A stretch of DNA of 14,365 bases from CAUZSN01 sp963582345 (GTDB lineage: Bacteria; Planctomycetota; Planctomycetia; Planctomycetales; Planctomycetaceae). Both the position numbers and the translations under genes were made by a program. Below, piece after piece: positions 6,935-14,269 of the stretch. Location of the stretch: contig CAUZSN010000075.1 in assembly GCA_963582345.1 (NCBI GenBank), positions 1 to 14,365 on the forward strand, in the 5' to 3' direction. The stretch's first letter is position 1; each line of letters begins with the position of its first letter. The notes beneath the pieces are model-generated. The model was not told where the DNA came from. It searched no databases and saw nothing but the letters and a program-made list of their open reading frames with translations.

Positions 6935-7708
6935 ATGAGGCGTTTGCTAGTCGCCGGTAACTGGAAAATGAATACGACGCGGCAGTCGGCGACCAATTTG
7001 GCCCGAGCCTTGGGGGAGCAGTGCTCTAGCGTACTTGACGTGGTCGACGTTCTGATTTGTCCGCCATTCCTCTACCTAGACGCGGTCGGGTCCACAATTT
7101 CTGGCACCGGCGTTCAGCTTGGGGCTCAAAACGCATATTTTGAATCGCCAGGAGCGTTTACGGGCGAAGTGGCGGTGTCTATGCTACTGGATGTAGGCTG
7201 TCGCTGGGTCCTTGTCGGGCATAGTGAGCGACGTCATGTCCTGGGTGAGACCAACGAGTTGATCAACAAAAAGGTCGCAGCCTCACTGGAAAATGGTTTA
7301 AATGTCATTCTGTGTGTCGGCGAAAGATTGAACGAACGAGAATCTGGGCAAACCGAAGCCGTTCTCGACTCCCAAATGAATGGCGGTTTAATCGGCATCG
7401 GAGATTTGGTCTCTACGAACCTGGTGATCGCATACGAGCCAGTTTGGGCGATCGGGACCGGCGTTACGGCAACTGCCGAACAGGCAGAGTTGACACATGC
7501 CTATCTTCGCAACTGGCTGACAAATCGCTACAATTCTGAAGTAGGCGAGCAGACACGGATCCTGTACGGGGGAAGCGTCAAACCGGAAAATGCCCGATCG
7601 CTGCTTGAGCAATCGAACGTGGATGGTGCTTTGGTCGGAGGAGCCAGCTTGAAGGCAAAGACGTTTATGCCCATCGTACAGGCCGGAGTCAACGTGTCCA
7701 GACAATAG
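6935..7708 (+). CDS. tpiA: Triosephosphate isomerase
   Basis: TpiA interconverts dihydroxyacetone phosphate and glyceraldehyde 3-phosphate in glycolysis and gluconeogenesis; it is a cytoplasmic TIM-barrel dimer. The 257-residue product has the expected length. Visible residues are the GNWKMN motif with K11, the catalytic His in VGHSERR (H96), the catalytic Glu in AYEPVWAIGTG (E168), and the phosphate-binding YGGSVKPEN and GALVGGASL loops. I place the start at the ATG 6935-6937, which follows AAGGA with 7 nt spacing. A longer frame from 6866 would add 23 Cys/Arg-rich residues that the family lacks. It is followed by secG, a very common neighbour. Confidence 0.96.
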   Translation: MRRLLVAGNWKMNTTRQSATNLARALGEQCSSVLDVVDVLICPPFLYLDAVGSTISGTGVQLGAQNAYFESPGAFTGEVAVSMLLDVGCRWVLVGHSERRHVLGETNELINKKVAASLENGLNVILCVGERLNERESGQTEAVLDSQMNGGLIGIGDLVSTNLVIAYEPVWAIGTGVTATAEQAELTHAYLRNWLTNRYNSEVGEQTRILYGGSVKPENARSLLEQSNVDGALVGGASLKAKTFMPIVQAGVNVSRQ

Positions 7709-7810
7709 TGGTTCGACTCTGGGACGCGTTCTGCGGTATTCGTCGAATGCGGAAAATTTTCGATTCGTGAGATCGCAATTCAAGACATTTTGCAATTGGA
7801 GGCGGAACAA

Positions 7811-8224
7811 ATGACGTGGGCAGGCGTCTCTATGACATTGTTAATGCTGATAGGAGTGCTGTTAATACTGATCATCCTGCTGCAACGTGGCCGTGGTGGT
7901 GGATTAGTGGGTGCGTTTGGCGGAATGGGCGGTCAAAGTGCCTTTGGCACGAAAGCCGGCGACGTGTTCACTAAGATCACTATCGTTCTTGCCGTCATCT
8001 GGGTCATTTTGGCGGGACTCAGCGGATTTGCGCTGCGGGCTGGATCGGAAAAAATTTTTCAGCCCGAAGAACAAGTCGCTCCGCTCGACGATGATTTCGA
8101 GACTAACCAGCTCACCAACGCAAATGGAGATAAAAAAACGATTGAAATCGGCAAGAACGCAGCTGATGATTCGGTAGAAAATGGCACAGAACCTAGCGAT
8201 AATGACACACAACAGGACAAGTAA
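7811..8224 (+). CDS. secG: Protein translocase subunit SecG
   Basis: SecG is the small membrane subunit of the SecYEG protein-export channel. The 137-residue product has two membrane helices (about 3-24 and 54-76) around the family signature LLQRGRGGGL...GGQSAFGTKAGDVFTKIT. A long acidic, Asn/Asp-rich tail (about 80-137) extends beyond the core and is probably cytosolic or flexible. The ATG at 7811 has GGAGG 8 nt upstream; a TTG at 7790 also opens the frame but would put the Shine-Dalgarno inside the gene. It lies 102 nt after tpiA and is followed by an intrinsic terminator. Confidence 0.93.
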   Translation: MTWAGVSMTLLMLIGVLLILIILLQRGRGGGLVGAFGGMGGQSAFGTKAGDVFTKITIVLAVIWVILAGLSGFALRAGSEKIFQPEEQVAPLDDDFETNQLTNANGDKKTIEIGKNAADDSVENGTEPSDNDTQQDK

Positions 8225-8256
8225 TCCGTAATCGTCCTCTGCGACCGTGATGGTTG

Positions 8257-8282
8257 GTCGGTTTCGTGGAAACCGACATTTT
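8257..8282 (+). terminator. Intrinsic terminator after secG
   Basis: GTCGGTTTC (8257-8265), loop GTG and GAAACCGAC (8269-8277) form a perfect 9-bp stem, followed by ATTTT. It lies 32 nt after the secG stop and separates pheA-tpiA-secG from the yicC cluster. Confidence 0.75.
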
Positions 8283-8293
8283 CGATTGGCTAG

Positions 8294-8322
8294 TTGAAGC
8301 ACACAACAGTTTTCCCAAGAAT
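8294..8322 (+). promoter_or_regulatory. Weak candidate promoter of the yicC cluster
   Basis: TTGAAG (8294-8299) and AAGAAT (8317-8322) are spaced by 17 nt just after the terminator. Each element matches only 4 of 6 consensus bases. If used, transcription would begin near 8329, a few bases from the proposed GTG start of yicC. Confidence 0.25.
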
Positions 8323-8335
8323 AAGTGAGACGGTT

Positions 8336-9220
8336 GTGCTGTTAAGCATGACTGGGTTTGGTAGCGCTCAAAATCAGGACGAACGATTAAATGTCGCGGT
8401 CGAAGTGCGAACCGTGAATAACCGTTATCTGAAAATATCGTCTAAGTGTCCTGACACGTACGCCAACCTGGAAAACAGAATTGAAAAAGCCATCCGGGAA
8501 TCGATTTCTCGGGGAATGGTGACCTTGGTGGTGCGCACGGACCGAATTGGAGATCGTCAGAAATTCACGATCGCTCGCGACGTGTTGGAAGCGTATTGGG
8601 GAGAACTGAGTCAACTGTCCTCTGAATTCAAGGTGCTCGCACCGACCGATCTCAGCCGATTGCTCGGTTTGCCGGGTGTCGTAATGGATCAAAGCCCTTC
8701 AGAGATTGATTGTGAAACGGATTGGCCGACAATTCGTAAAGCGCTGGTCGATTCTCTGAAGAAGCTGAGAGAGTTTCGCATCGAAGAGGGTCGCTCGATG
8801 CAGCAGGAGCTGCAGTTGAATTGCCGAGTGGTTGCCAACGAACTGGATCAGGTACAAACGTTGGCACCACAGGTCGTGGAGAACTATCGCGACCGGTTGC
8901 AGGAGCGCGTTAACGATCTTCTGGAAAAGTCCAATGTCAGCCTCGATCGTTCCGATTTGATACGTGAAATCACCATTTTTTCCGATCGATGCGACATCAA
9001 CGAAGAGATCACCCGACTGCGCTGCCATTTGGATCAGTTTAGTTCGTTCCTAAATGAAGAGACTTCTCAGGGACGCAAGTTAGAATTCCTCAGTCAGGAG
9101 ATTTTCCGCGAAGTGAACACGATTGGTGCGAAGGCTAACGACGCCACCATCGCCCACCATGTCGTCGAAATGAAATTCGCAATCGAGAAAATTCGAGAGA
9201 TTTTGCAGAACGTGGAGTAA
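8336..9220 (+). CDS. yicC: YicC/YloC family endoribonuclease
   Basis: Members of this family (YicC in Escherichia coli, YloC in Bacillus subtilis) have been described as endoribonucleases and are linked to small-RNA turnover and stress survival. The product (294 residues from the GTG at 8336) is near the usual 287-290. It begins MLLSMTGFG, has the N-terminal block EVRTVNNRYLKIS, and ends with the DUF1732 signature NTIGAKANDATIAHHVVEMK...IREILQNVE. The frame is open from a TTG at 8294, but the family's SMTGFG start favours GTG 8336 (ATG 8348 is also possible). No strong Shine-Dalgarno is visible. It is the first gene of the conserved yicC-gmk-rpoZ-coaBC cluster, 6 nt before gmk. Confidence 0.9.
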   Translation: MLLSMTGFGSAQNQDERLNVAVEVRTVNNRYLKISSKCPDTYANLENRIEKAIRESISRGMVTLVVRTDRIGDRQKFTIARDVLEAYWGELSQLSSEFKVLAPTDLSRLLGLPGVVMDQSPSEIDCETDWPTIRKALVDSLKKLREFRIEEGRSMQQELQLNCRVVANELDQVQTLAPQVVENYRDRLQERVNDLLEKSNVSLDRSDLIREITIFSDRCDINEEITRLRCHLDQFSSFLNEETSQGRKLEFLSQEIFREVNTIGAKANDATIAHHVVEMKFAIEKIREILQNVE

Positions 9221-9226
9221 TTAGGC

Positions 9227-9832
9227 GTGTTGGATCACACGGTTTCCGAATCAGGCGCTTGTCAAGTCGTCATCTTGTCCGGCCCCAGCGGAAGTGGCAA
9301 GTCAACCCTCGTCAATCGCCTATTACAAGCGTCAGGAGTGAACTTAATCAAAGCAATTTCGGCAACGACCCGACCGCCACGGACAACTGAAGTTGACGGA
9401 AGCGACTATTATTTCTTGTCGTACAACGAGTTTATGAAACGCCGGGACACCCGTGAATTCCTCGAGTTCGCGGAGGTACACGGTTCGGGTTATTGGTATG
9501 GAACGCTGCATTCGGAATTACAGCGGGCTCGCAACGCGGGTGGCTGGCCACTGTTAGAAATTGACGTGCAAGGCACTTTGCAAGTGATGGAACAATTCCC
9601 GAATGTGATGACGTTTTTTTTAAAAACACCTTCGGAAGATGTCTACGAACAGCGTTTACGGGACCGGGGAACTGAACCGGAGAATGTAATACATCGTCGG
9701 TTGCACACGGCGCGTGAAGAGTTAAGACTAGCGGAGCGGTACCGCTATCAGATTGTCAATGATGATCTGGATCGAGCGGTCCGAGAGATTGTCGATATCC
9801 TTGAATTGTGGGAGGCCAAATTGAATGCTTGA
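9227..9832 (+). CDS. gmk: Guanylate kinase
   Basis: Gmk phosphorylates GMP to GDP with ATP, in the cytoplasm. The 201-residue product matches the family length. The P-loop GPSGSGKS is at 19-26; GMP-binding residues lie in SATTRPPR (45-52) and in the EFAEVHGSGYWYGT segment; LEIDVQG follows as in the family, and the lid region contains RLRDRGTE. The start is GTG, 6 nt after the yicC stop, with GGAG overlapping the end of yicC, so translational coupling is likely. The 3' end overlaps the next gene by 8 nt. Confidence 0.96.
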   Translation: MLDHTVSESGACQVVILSGPSGSGKSTLVNRLLQASGVNLIKAISATTRPPRTTEVDGSDYYFLSYNEFMKRRDTREFLEFAEVHGSGYWYGTLHSELQRARNAGGWPLLEIDVQGTLQVMEQFPNVMTFFLKTPSEDVYEQRLRDRGTEPENVIHRRLHTAREELRLAERYRYQIVNDDLDRAVREIVDILELWEAKLNA

Positions 9833-10100
9833 TGAATTCAGAGAAGAGGACATCGTGAAAAAAGTGGGTGGACGATTCAAACTCTCTTCACTCATTCAGA
9901 AGCGTCTTGTGGCGTTGAATCGTGGAGCCCGGCCACTTGTCGAGCTTCCGACGAAAAACCTAATCGAAGTCGTCGTCCAGGAGATTATGCAAGATAAAGT
10001 CTTCCTGGATGCGTCGGGCCACTTGGCCATTACGGTCGATGGCAGCACGGAAGGCGAAGCGGTCTTGGACGATTCCGGACCAACCTTAGATGATCTATAA
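9825..10100 (+). CDS. rpoZ: RNA polymerase omega subunit (RpoZ-like)
   Basis: The 91-residue product looks like the omega subunit, which assists assembly and stability of the beta-prime subunit. The recognisable part is EEDIVKKVGGRFKLSSLI and QKRLVALNRGARPLV (about 8-39), followed by a helix with QEIMQDKVFLD and an acidic tail. The sequence is divergent from proteobacterial omega; position directly after gmk is the main supporting fact, since gmk-rpoZ is a conserved pair. The ATG overlaps the gmk end by 8 nt and is preceded by GGAGG at 9 nt, so the two are probably coupled. Confidence 0.85.
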   Translation: MLDEFREEDIVKKVGGRFKLSSLIQKRLVALNRGARPLVELPTKNLIEVVVQEIMQDKVFLDASGHLAITVDGSTEGEAVLDDSGPTLDDL

Positions 10101-10150
10101 ATCCCTGGTGGCCCAAAGGGCGGCGTTTCCGTCGATTGTGACCGTATCAA

Positions 10151-10696
10151 ATGCAGCAGCGCGAAATTCTATTGGGCGTAACCGGCGGCATTTCCGCTTA
10201 TAAGTCGGCCGATCTGACTAGCAAATTGGTTCAGTCCGGTGCTTGTGTGACGGTTGTGATGACGCGGGCAGCGGAAAAGTTCATTGGGATTGCGACGTTC
10301 CAAGCGCTCACCGGCCGCCCCGTTCACCAAGAATTATTTTCAGCCCAGGAACACTATCAGGGTGAACACATCGGTTTGGCACAACGTGCCGAATTGATGG
10401 TGGTCGCCCCAACAACGGCAAACTTTCTGGCCAAGATGGCTCACGGTGTCGCAGACGACTTAATCTCGACCTTAGCCCTAACCATAACAGGACCAATTCT
10501 GCTCGTTCCGGCCATGAATTCGGAAATGTGGAACAAGCCTGCCGTCCAACGAAACATTCTCCAACTGAGTGAGGACGGTGCACACATCGTCGAACCTGCC
10601 AGCGGTTGGCTCAGTTGCGGCCAAGTCGGACCCGGTCGCATGGCCGAACCGCAGCAGATAATCCAAAGAATCGAACAATTACTGGCTGAACTTTGA
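10151..10696 (+). CDS. coaC: Phosphopantothenoylcysteine decarboxylase (CoaC flavoprotein)
   Basis: CoaC is the FMN enzyme that decarboxylates 4'-phosphopantothenoylcysteine to 4'-phosphopantetheine in coenzyme A synthesis. The 181-residue product covers only the CoaC half of the usual CoaBC fusion. It shows the FMN-binding start LLGVTGGISAYKS, the active-site His in GEHIGLAQRAE (H73), the VVAPTTANFLAKMAHGVADD block, PAMNSEMW (N123) and the substrate-recognition LSCGQVGPGRM flap with Cys (C156). The three residues match H75, N125 and C158 of the bacterial enzyme with a constant offset of two. No Shine-Dalgarno is seen before the ATG, which lies 50 nt after rpoZ. The frame ends cleanly before coaB. 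Confidence 0.93.
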   Translation: MQQREILLGVTGGISAYKSADLTSKLVQSGACVTVVMTRAAEKFIGIATFQALTGRPVHQELFSAQEHYQGEHIGLAQRAELMVVAPTTANFLAKMAHGVADDLISTLALTITGPILLVPAMNSEMWNKPAVQRNILQLSEDGAHIVEPASGWLSCGQVGPGRMAEPQQIIQRIEQLLAEL

Positions 10697-10743
10697 CATG
10701 ATAACGCCAAGGCCTTTCGTCATTAGACATTGATTAAAGTGCC

Positions 10744-11361
10744 ATGAGAATTTTGATCACGGCAGGCCCAACGCGTGAATACTTGGACGACGTGCGCTAC
10801 TTGTCGAATGCCAGTAGTGGACGTATGGGGTATGCCTTGGCCGAAGCTGCTTTGGCAGCCGGACATCAGGTGGCACTTGTCAGCGGACCGGTGTCCTTAG
10901 ATTCTTCTGAAGGATGTGACGTCCACCACGTCGAAACAACCGACCAGATGTGTTCTGTCTGCGTTCGACTATTTCCCGAATGCGATGGCGTCATCGCCGC
11001 CGCCGCTGTCTGCGATTACAAACCTCGATATCGCGTCTCCGGAAAAATTGCCAAAATCGGCGAACCAATTTCGATCGAGATGATTGAAACGGATGACGTC
11101 CTCGCAAAGCTGGGCCGCGATAAAGGCGATCGTTGGATCGTTGGCTTTGCATTGGAAGCGGAGAATGCTCGTGCCAATGCCCTACAAAAACTTCGAGCCA
11201 AAAACTGTGACCTCATCGTAATCAACAGCCCAATCGCCATCGGGGCCGAATCCAACAGTGTCGAGCTAATCGACAGATTCGGCGAACCGATTGCATGCTG
11301 GTCAGACAACAAGACGATTGTCGCCGGCAAGTTAATCGACTGGATCGGTACGAACATCTGA
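10744..11361 (+). CDS. coaB: Phosphopantothenate-cysteine ligase (CoaB)
   Basis: CoaB joins 4'-phosphopantothenate and cysteine using a nucleotide triphosphate, the step before CoaC. The 205-residue product corresponds to the C-terminal half of CoaBC. It begins directly with RILITAGPTREYLDDVRYLS and NASSGRMG, then has AAAAVCDYKP (85-94), GFALEAE (134-140) and the KLRAKNCDLIVIN segment with the conserved Lys-Asn-x-Asp. It lies 47 nt after coaC in another frame with stops between, so the two are separate genes and not one frameshifted gene. The ATG has only a weak AAAG upstream. Confidence 0.93.
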   Translation: MRILITAGPTREYLDDVRYLSNASSGRMGYALAEAALAAGHQVALVSGPVSLDSSEGCDVHHVETTDQMCSVCVRLFPECDGVIAAAAVCDYKPRYRVSGKIAKIGEPISIEMIETDDVLAKLGRDKGDRWIVGFALEAENARANALQKLRAKNCDLIVINSPIAIGAESNSVELIDRFGEPIACWSDNKTIVAGKLIDWIGTNI

Positions 11362-11691
11362 CTTCAGCTGGTTCTCGGGGCGGTTGCCATCGCGCAAACC
11401 GACCGATCTTATCCATTCAATCGCTGCCTTCTGCCTGTAGGTTGTGAAAAGTCAACGAATGATGTTGCCTTTTTGCGACTGACCACTATGTTTCGTGCTA
11501 GGTTTTCCGTGCATTAGAATCACCGACAAAAATCAGTCACATCCCCTGAGACTTGGGAAACAGGTGGCGTGTCGTGGGCGATGTTTGCCGTGCGCCGTTC
11601 CCTGAGCGGGTTCGGGGCACGGCAAACATCCGTTTTGTACGGTTCGCCTGTCTAGGGAGGATTGACTGAGTCACGTCAGTTGCCTAGAACG
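11362..11691. other. Intergenic region upstream of ftsK
   Basis: No gene is seen. A bulged 7-bp stem-loop (CGGTTGC 11381-11387, GCAAACCG 11394-11401) lies about 20 nt after the coaB stop but has no T-run. A much stronger hairpin is at 11580-11630, and a GGGAGG Shine-Dalgarno-like block at 11655-11660. A TAGAAT at 11515-11520 could be a -10 element but no good -35 is present at the right distance. Confidence 0.6.
11580..11630 (+). terminator. Strong 51-nt stem-loop before ftsK (terminator or leader structure)
   Basis: GATGTTTGCCGTGC (11580-11593) is perfectly complementary to 11617-11630. Inside it the pairing resumes after single-base and two-base mismatches (CCG/CGG, then CCC/GGG) around the loop TGAGC, so about 20 of 23 stem positions pair. 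CGTTTTGT follows. It may end the coaB transcript or regulate the ftsK leader. The structure is certain; the function is not. Confidence 0.55.
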
Positions 11692-14199
11692 ATGATCAAC
11701 TTCCGCCGTCTACGAAGAGATATGATTGCGCTGGGGCTTCTCGCTCTAGCGGTGTTCTTGGGTCTGAGTCTTGTCAGCTACAACCCGGCTGATCCACCGG
11801 CGCAGACAGTCTATCCCGCACGTGCAGCCGCTCTAAACATCGGTGGATCCATTGGTGCTTATATCGCCCATGGAATGCACTCGGCATTTGGCTTCGTTGC
11901 TTACTTCATTCTGTTTTCGATAATCACGTTTGGCATCCGTCTGTTCACTCGCCCTAAGATAGTTCGACCATACGTCCACACTATTGGCTGGCTGCTGCTG
12001 CTGACGTCGTTGTGCATCGGCTGTCAGACACTGGCGCCTGGGATGTGTAACGGACAGATCGTCGGCAGCGGCGGTTACTTGGGCGTGTGGGGCGTGACGC
12101 TATTGGAAACACAATTCGCGACGGGAGGAATTCTAATCCTAGTTCTTGCCTCGTGTTCGGCAGGTACGTTGTTGACAACTGATCTTCTCTTTGTTCGCAT
12201 TGTGTTTGGCTGCATGCTTGTACCTATCCGAGTGTTTAATTGGATCGCTTTTGGAACTCCGCTGATTCTTCGCTCATCGACCGGTGATGATAAAGTCAAC
12301 CGTTGCAGATTTTTGAGTTTTCGCGGCTCGCAAAAAACATTCTCCGCAGACGAGAACTTCGAGATCGATGACGAGGATGTCGAGGTCGATGACGAGGAGG
12401 TCGATGACGAGGATGTCGATGACGAGGATGTCGAGGTCGATGACGAGGATGTCGAGGTCGATGACGAGGATGTCGAGGTCGATGACGAGGATGTCGAGAT
12501 CGATGACGAGGATGTCGAGATCGATGACGAGGATGTCGAGATCGATGTGGACAAACTTCACTCAGCCGCCCAACCAGATCACATCGGGAAACCCGAACTC
12601 CAGCTGCCGATCAAAGTGAATCCGCCGGTGACCACAAAGTCTGCACGAGACGAAATAATCGAGCGTCTGGAAGCCACAAGCCTTAGACCAAATGAGAAGA
12701 AGTTTCAGCTCCCCGACCTGAACATACTGGATGCCCCTGAAGACTTTCCTTACGAGTTATTGGCCAAGAAAGCCCGCATCGCTGCGGTAACGTTGGAAAA
12801 AACGTTTCAGGAATTCGGGCTGAACGTGCGGGTCGCGGAAATCGACACGGGACCGGTCATCACTCAGTTCGAGTTGAAATTGGAAGCCGGTTTGCGACTG
12901 TCGAAGGTCACCCGTCTAGCCGATGATTTGGCGATCGCGCTACGAGTGCCTGCCGTCCGTGTTGTCGCCCCGATCCCAGGAAAAAACACTGTCGGCGTGG
13001 AAGTCCCCAACGCAATACATGTGATAGTGCGATTGCGTGAGCTGATCGAAGCACGAAAACAGGACATTGAAGACAAGCAGATTCCCCTATTTCTGGGTAA
13101 GGATGTCAGCGGCCGGCCGTTGGTCGTCGATCTGACCAAGTTACCACACCTGCTGATCGCCGGCCGGACCGGGACGGGAAAAAGTGTGTGTTTGAACTCG
13201 CTGATCCTGTCGATCCTGGCAACTCGCACACCGGACGAAGTCAAAATGCTATTGATCGACCCCAAGATGGTCGAACTCAGCCCTTATAAACGCATTCCAC
13301 ACTTAATGCATCCGGTCATTACCGACATGAAGAAAGCAGAAGCCGTGCTATCCTGGGCTGTCGATAAAATGGAAGAACGTTACGACCTTCTAGCTCGTTG
13401 CGGAGTCCGGAACCTGGATGGTTACAACAAACTCGGCAAGCAAAAAGTGCTTCAACGTTGCGGGATCGACCCTAAGTCGGACGAAGTCGAAAATATTCCA
13501 GACAAGATGCCGTACATTGTGATCATTGCCGATGAGATGGCTGACATGATGATGACATCGGGTAAAGACGTTGAAGGCCACATCATCCGCTTAGCGCAAA
13601 AGTCACGAGCCGTCGGAATTCACCTGGTGCTCGCCACTCAGAAGCCGACTGTCGACATTATCACTGGTTTAATTAAAGCGAACCTACCTGCCCGAATCTC
13701 GTTTCAGGTGGCCAGCCGCACGGACAGCCGAGTCGTTTTGGACGAAATGGGTGCCGAGCGGTTATTGGGCACCGGCGATATGTTGTATCTGGCACCAGCA
13801 ACCAGCCATCTCACGCGAGCGCAAGGAACCTTCGTCAGCGACGAAGAGGTGAACAAAATTATTGATTTCTTCAGCGACCAGGATCCGCAATACAGCGTCG
13901 AACTGGCTCAACTCAGTGCATCCAGCTCGAATGGCGGTGGAGCTGACTCTCTCCGCAATCGCGACGAACTGTACGACCAAGCAATTGAGATCGTCGTTCG
14001 CGAAGGCCGCGGCAGCGTGTCGCTATTGCAGAGATGTTTGGGCATCGGCTACGGCCGCGCTGCCCGGTTAATCGACTACATGGCCGAAGACGGTATCGTC
14101 GGTGATTATAACGGCTCGCAAGCCAGGGAAGTGCTGTATACGATAGAACAATTGGAAACATTGCAGTGGGAAGAAGAGTGCGAGGAAGTGGTCTCCTAA
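11692..14199 (+). CDS. ftsK: DNA translocase FtsK
   Basis: FtsK anchors at the division site and pumps DNA to resolve chromosome ends during septation. From ATG 11692 the product has 835 residues. It has four or five membrane helices (about 10-30, 64-84, 97-111, 145-167 and perhaps 168-187), then a linker whose core (224-287) consists only of Asp, Glu, Val and Ile. The motor starts near 338: Walker A GRTGTGKS at 491-498 (K497), Walker B VIIADE with D614 and E615, ATQKPTVDIITG at 648-659 and the SRTDSRVVLDEMGAERLLGTG block. The C-terminal gamma winged helix (about 762-825) has SVSLLQRCLGIGYGRAARLID, the part that reads orienting sequences and contacts XerD in model bacteria. The frame also opens at TTG 11662 but a GGGAGG block ends only 1 nt before it, so I prefer the ATG, though it has no Shine-Dalgarno at good distance. 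Confidence 0.95.
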   Translation: MINFRRLRRDMIALGLLALAVFLGLSLVSYNPADPPAQTVYPARAAALNIGGSIGAYIAHGMHSAFGFVAYFILFSIITFGIRLFTRPKIVRPYVHTIGWLLLLTSLCIGCQTLAPGMCNGQIVGSGGYLGVWGVTLLETQFATGGILILVLASCSAGTLLTTDLLFVRIVFGCMLVPIRVFNWIAFGTPLILRSSTGDDKVNRCRFLSFRGSQKTFSADENFEIDDEDVEVDDEEVDDEDVDDEDVEVDDEDVEVDDEDVEVDDEDVEIDDEDVEIDDEDVEIDVDKLHSAAQPDHIGKPELQLPIKVNPPVTTKSARDEIIERLEATSLRPNEKKFQLPDLNILDAPEDFPYELLAKKARIAAVTLEKTFQEFGLNVRVAEIDTGPVITQFELKLEAGLRLSKVTRLADDLAIALRVPAVRVVAPIPGKNTVGVEVPNAIHVIVRLRELIEARKQDIEDKQIPLFLGKDVSGRPLVVDLTKLPHLLIAGRTGTGKSVCLNSLILSILATRTPDEVKMLLIDPKMVELSPYKRIPHLMHPVITDMKKAEAVLSWAVDKMEERYDLLARCGVRNLDGYNKLGKQKVLQRCGIDPKSDEVENIPDKMPYIVIIADEMADMMMTSGKDVEGHIIRLAQKSRAVGIHLVLATQKPTVDIITGLIKANLPARISFQVASRTDSRVVLDEMGAERLLGTGDMLYLAPATSHLTRAQGTFVSDEEVNKIIDFFSDQDPQYSVELAQLSASSSNGGGADSLRNRDELYDQAIEIVVREGRGSVSLLQRCLGIGYGRAARLIDYMAEDGIVGDYNGSQAREVLYTIEQLETLQWEEECEEVVS
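12361..12552 (+). repeat. In-frame 21-bp/15-bp minisatellite encoding an acidic linker
   Basis: The array is built from 21-bp units GTCGAGGTCGATGACGAGGA plus T (peptide VEVDDED or VEIDDED) and two shortened 15-bp units (VDDED), with nearly identical copies. It encodes 64 residues, 46 acidic and 18 Val or Ile. Unit lengths are multiples of three, so copy-number change keeps the ftsK frame. Confidence 0.95.
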
Positions 14200-14269
14200 A
14201 CATTTAGCTCAGGACAACTTCTATCTATACTATTGAACTTTTGAAAAACTCTCACGGACAACCTTACCG

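Noticed and set aside
10694..10743. Frameshifted single coaBC gene
   Set aside because: CoaC ends after its full domain, coaB begins exactly at its domain start with an ATG, and the 47-nt gap is in neither frame as coding sequence.
12075..12561. Open frames in other phases across the acidic array (Ser/Thr-rich, Leu/Ile-Asp-rich and Met/Arg/Ser-rich peptides)
   Set aside because: The repeat lacks stops in several phases because of its unit sequence. Only the ftsK phase joins conserved domains on both sides.
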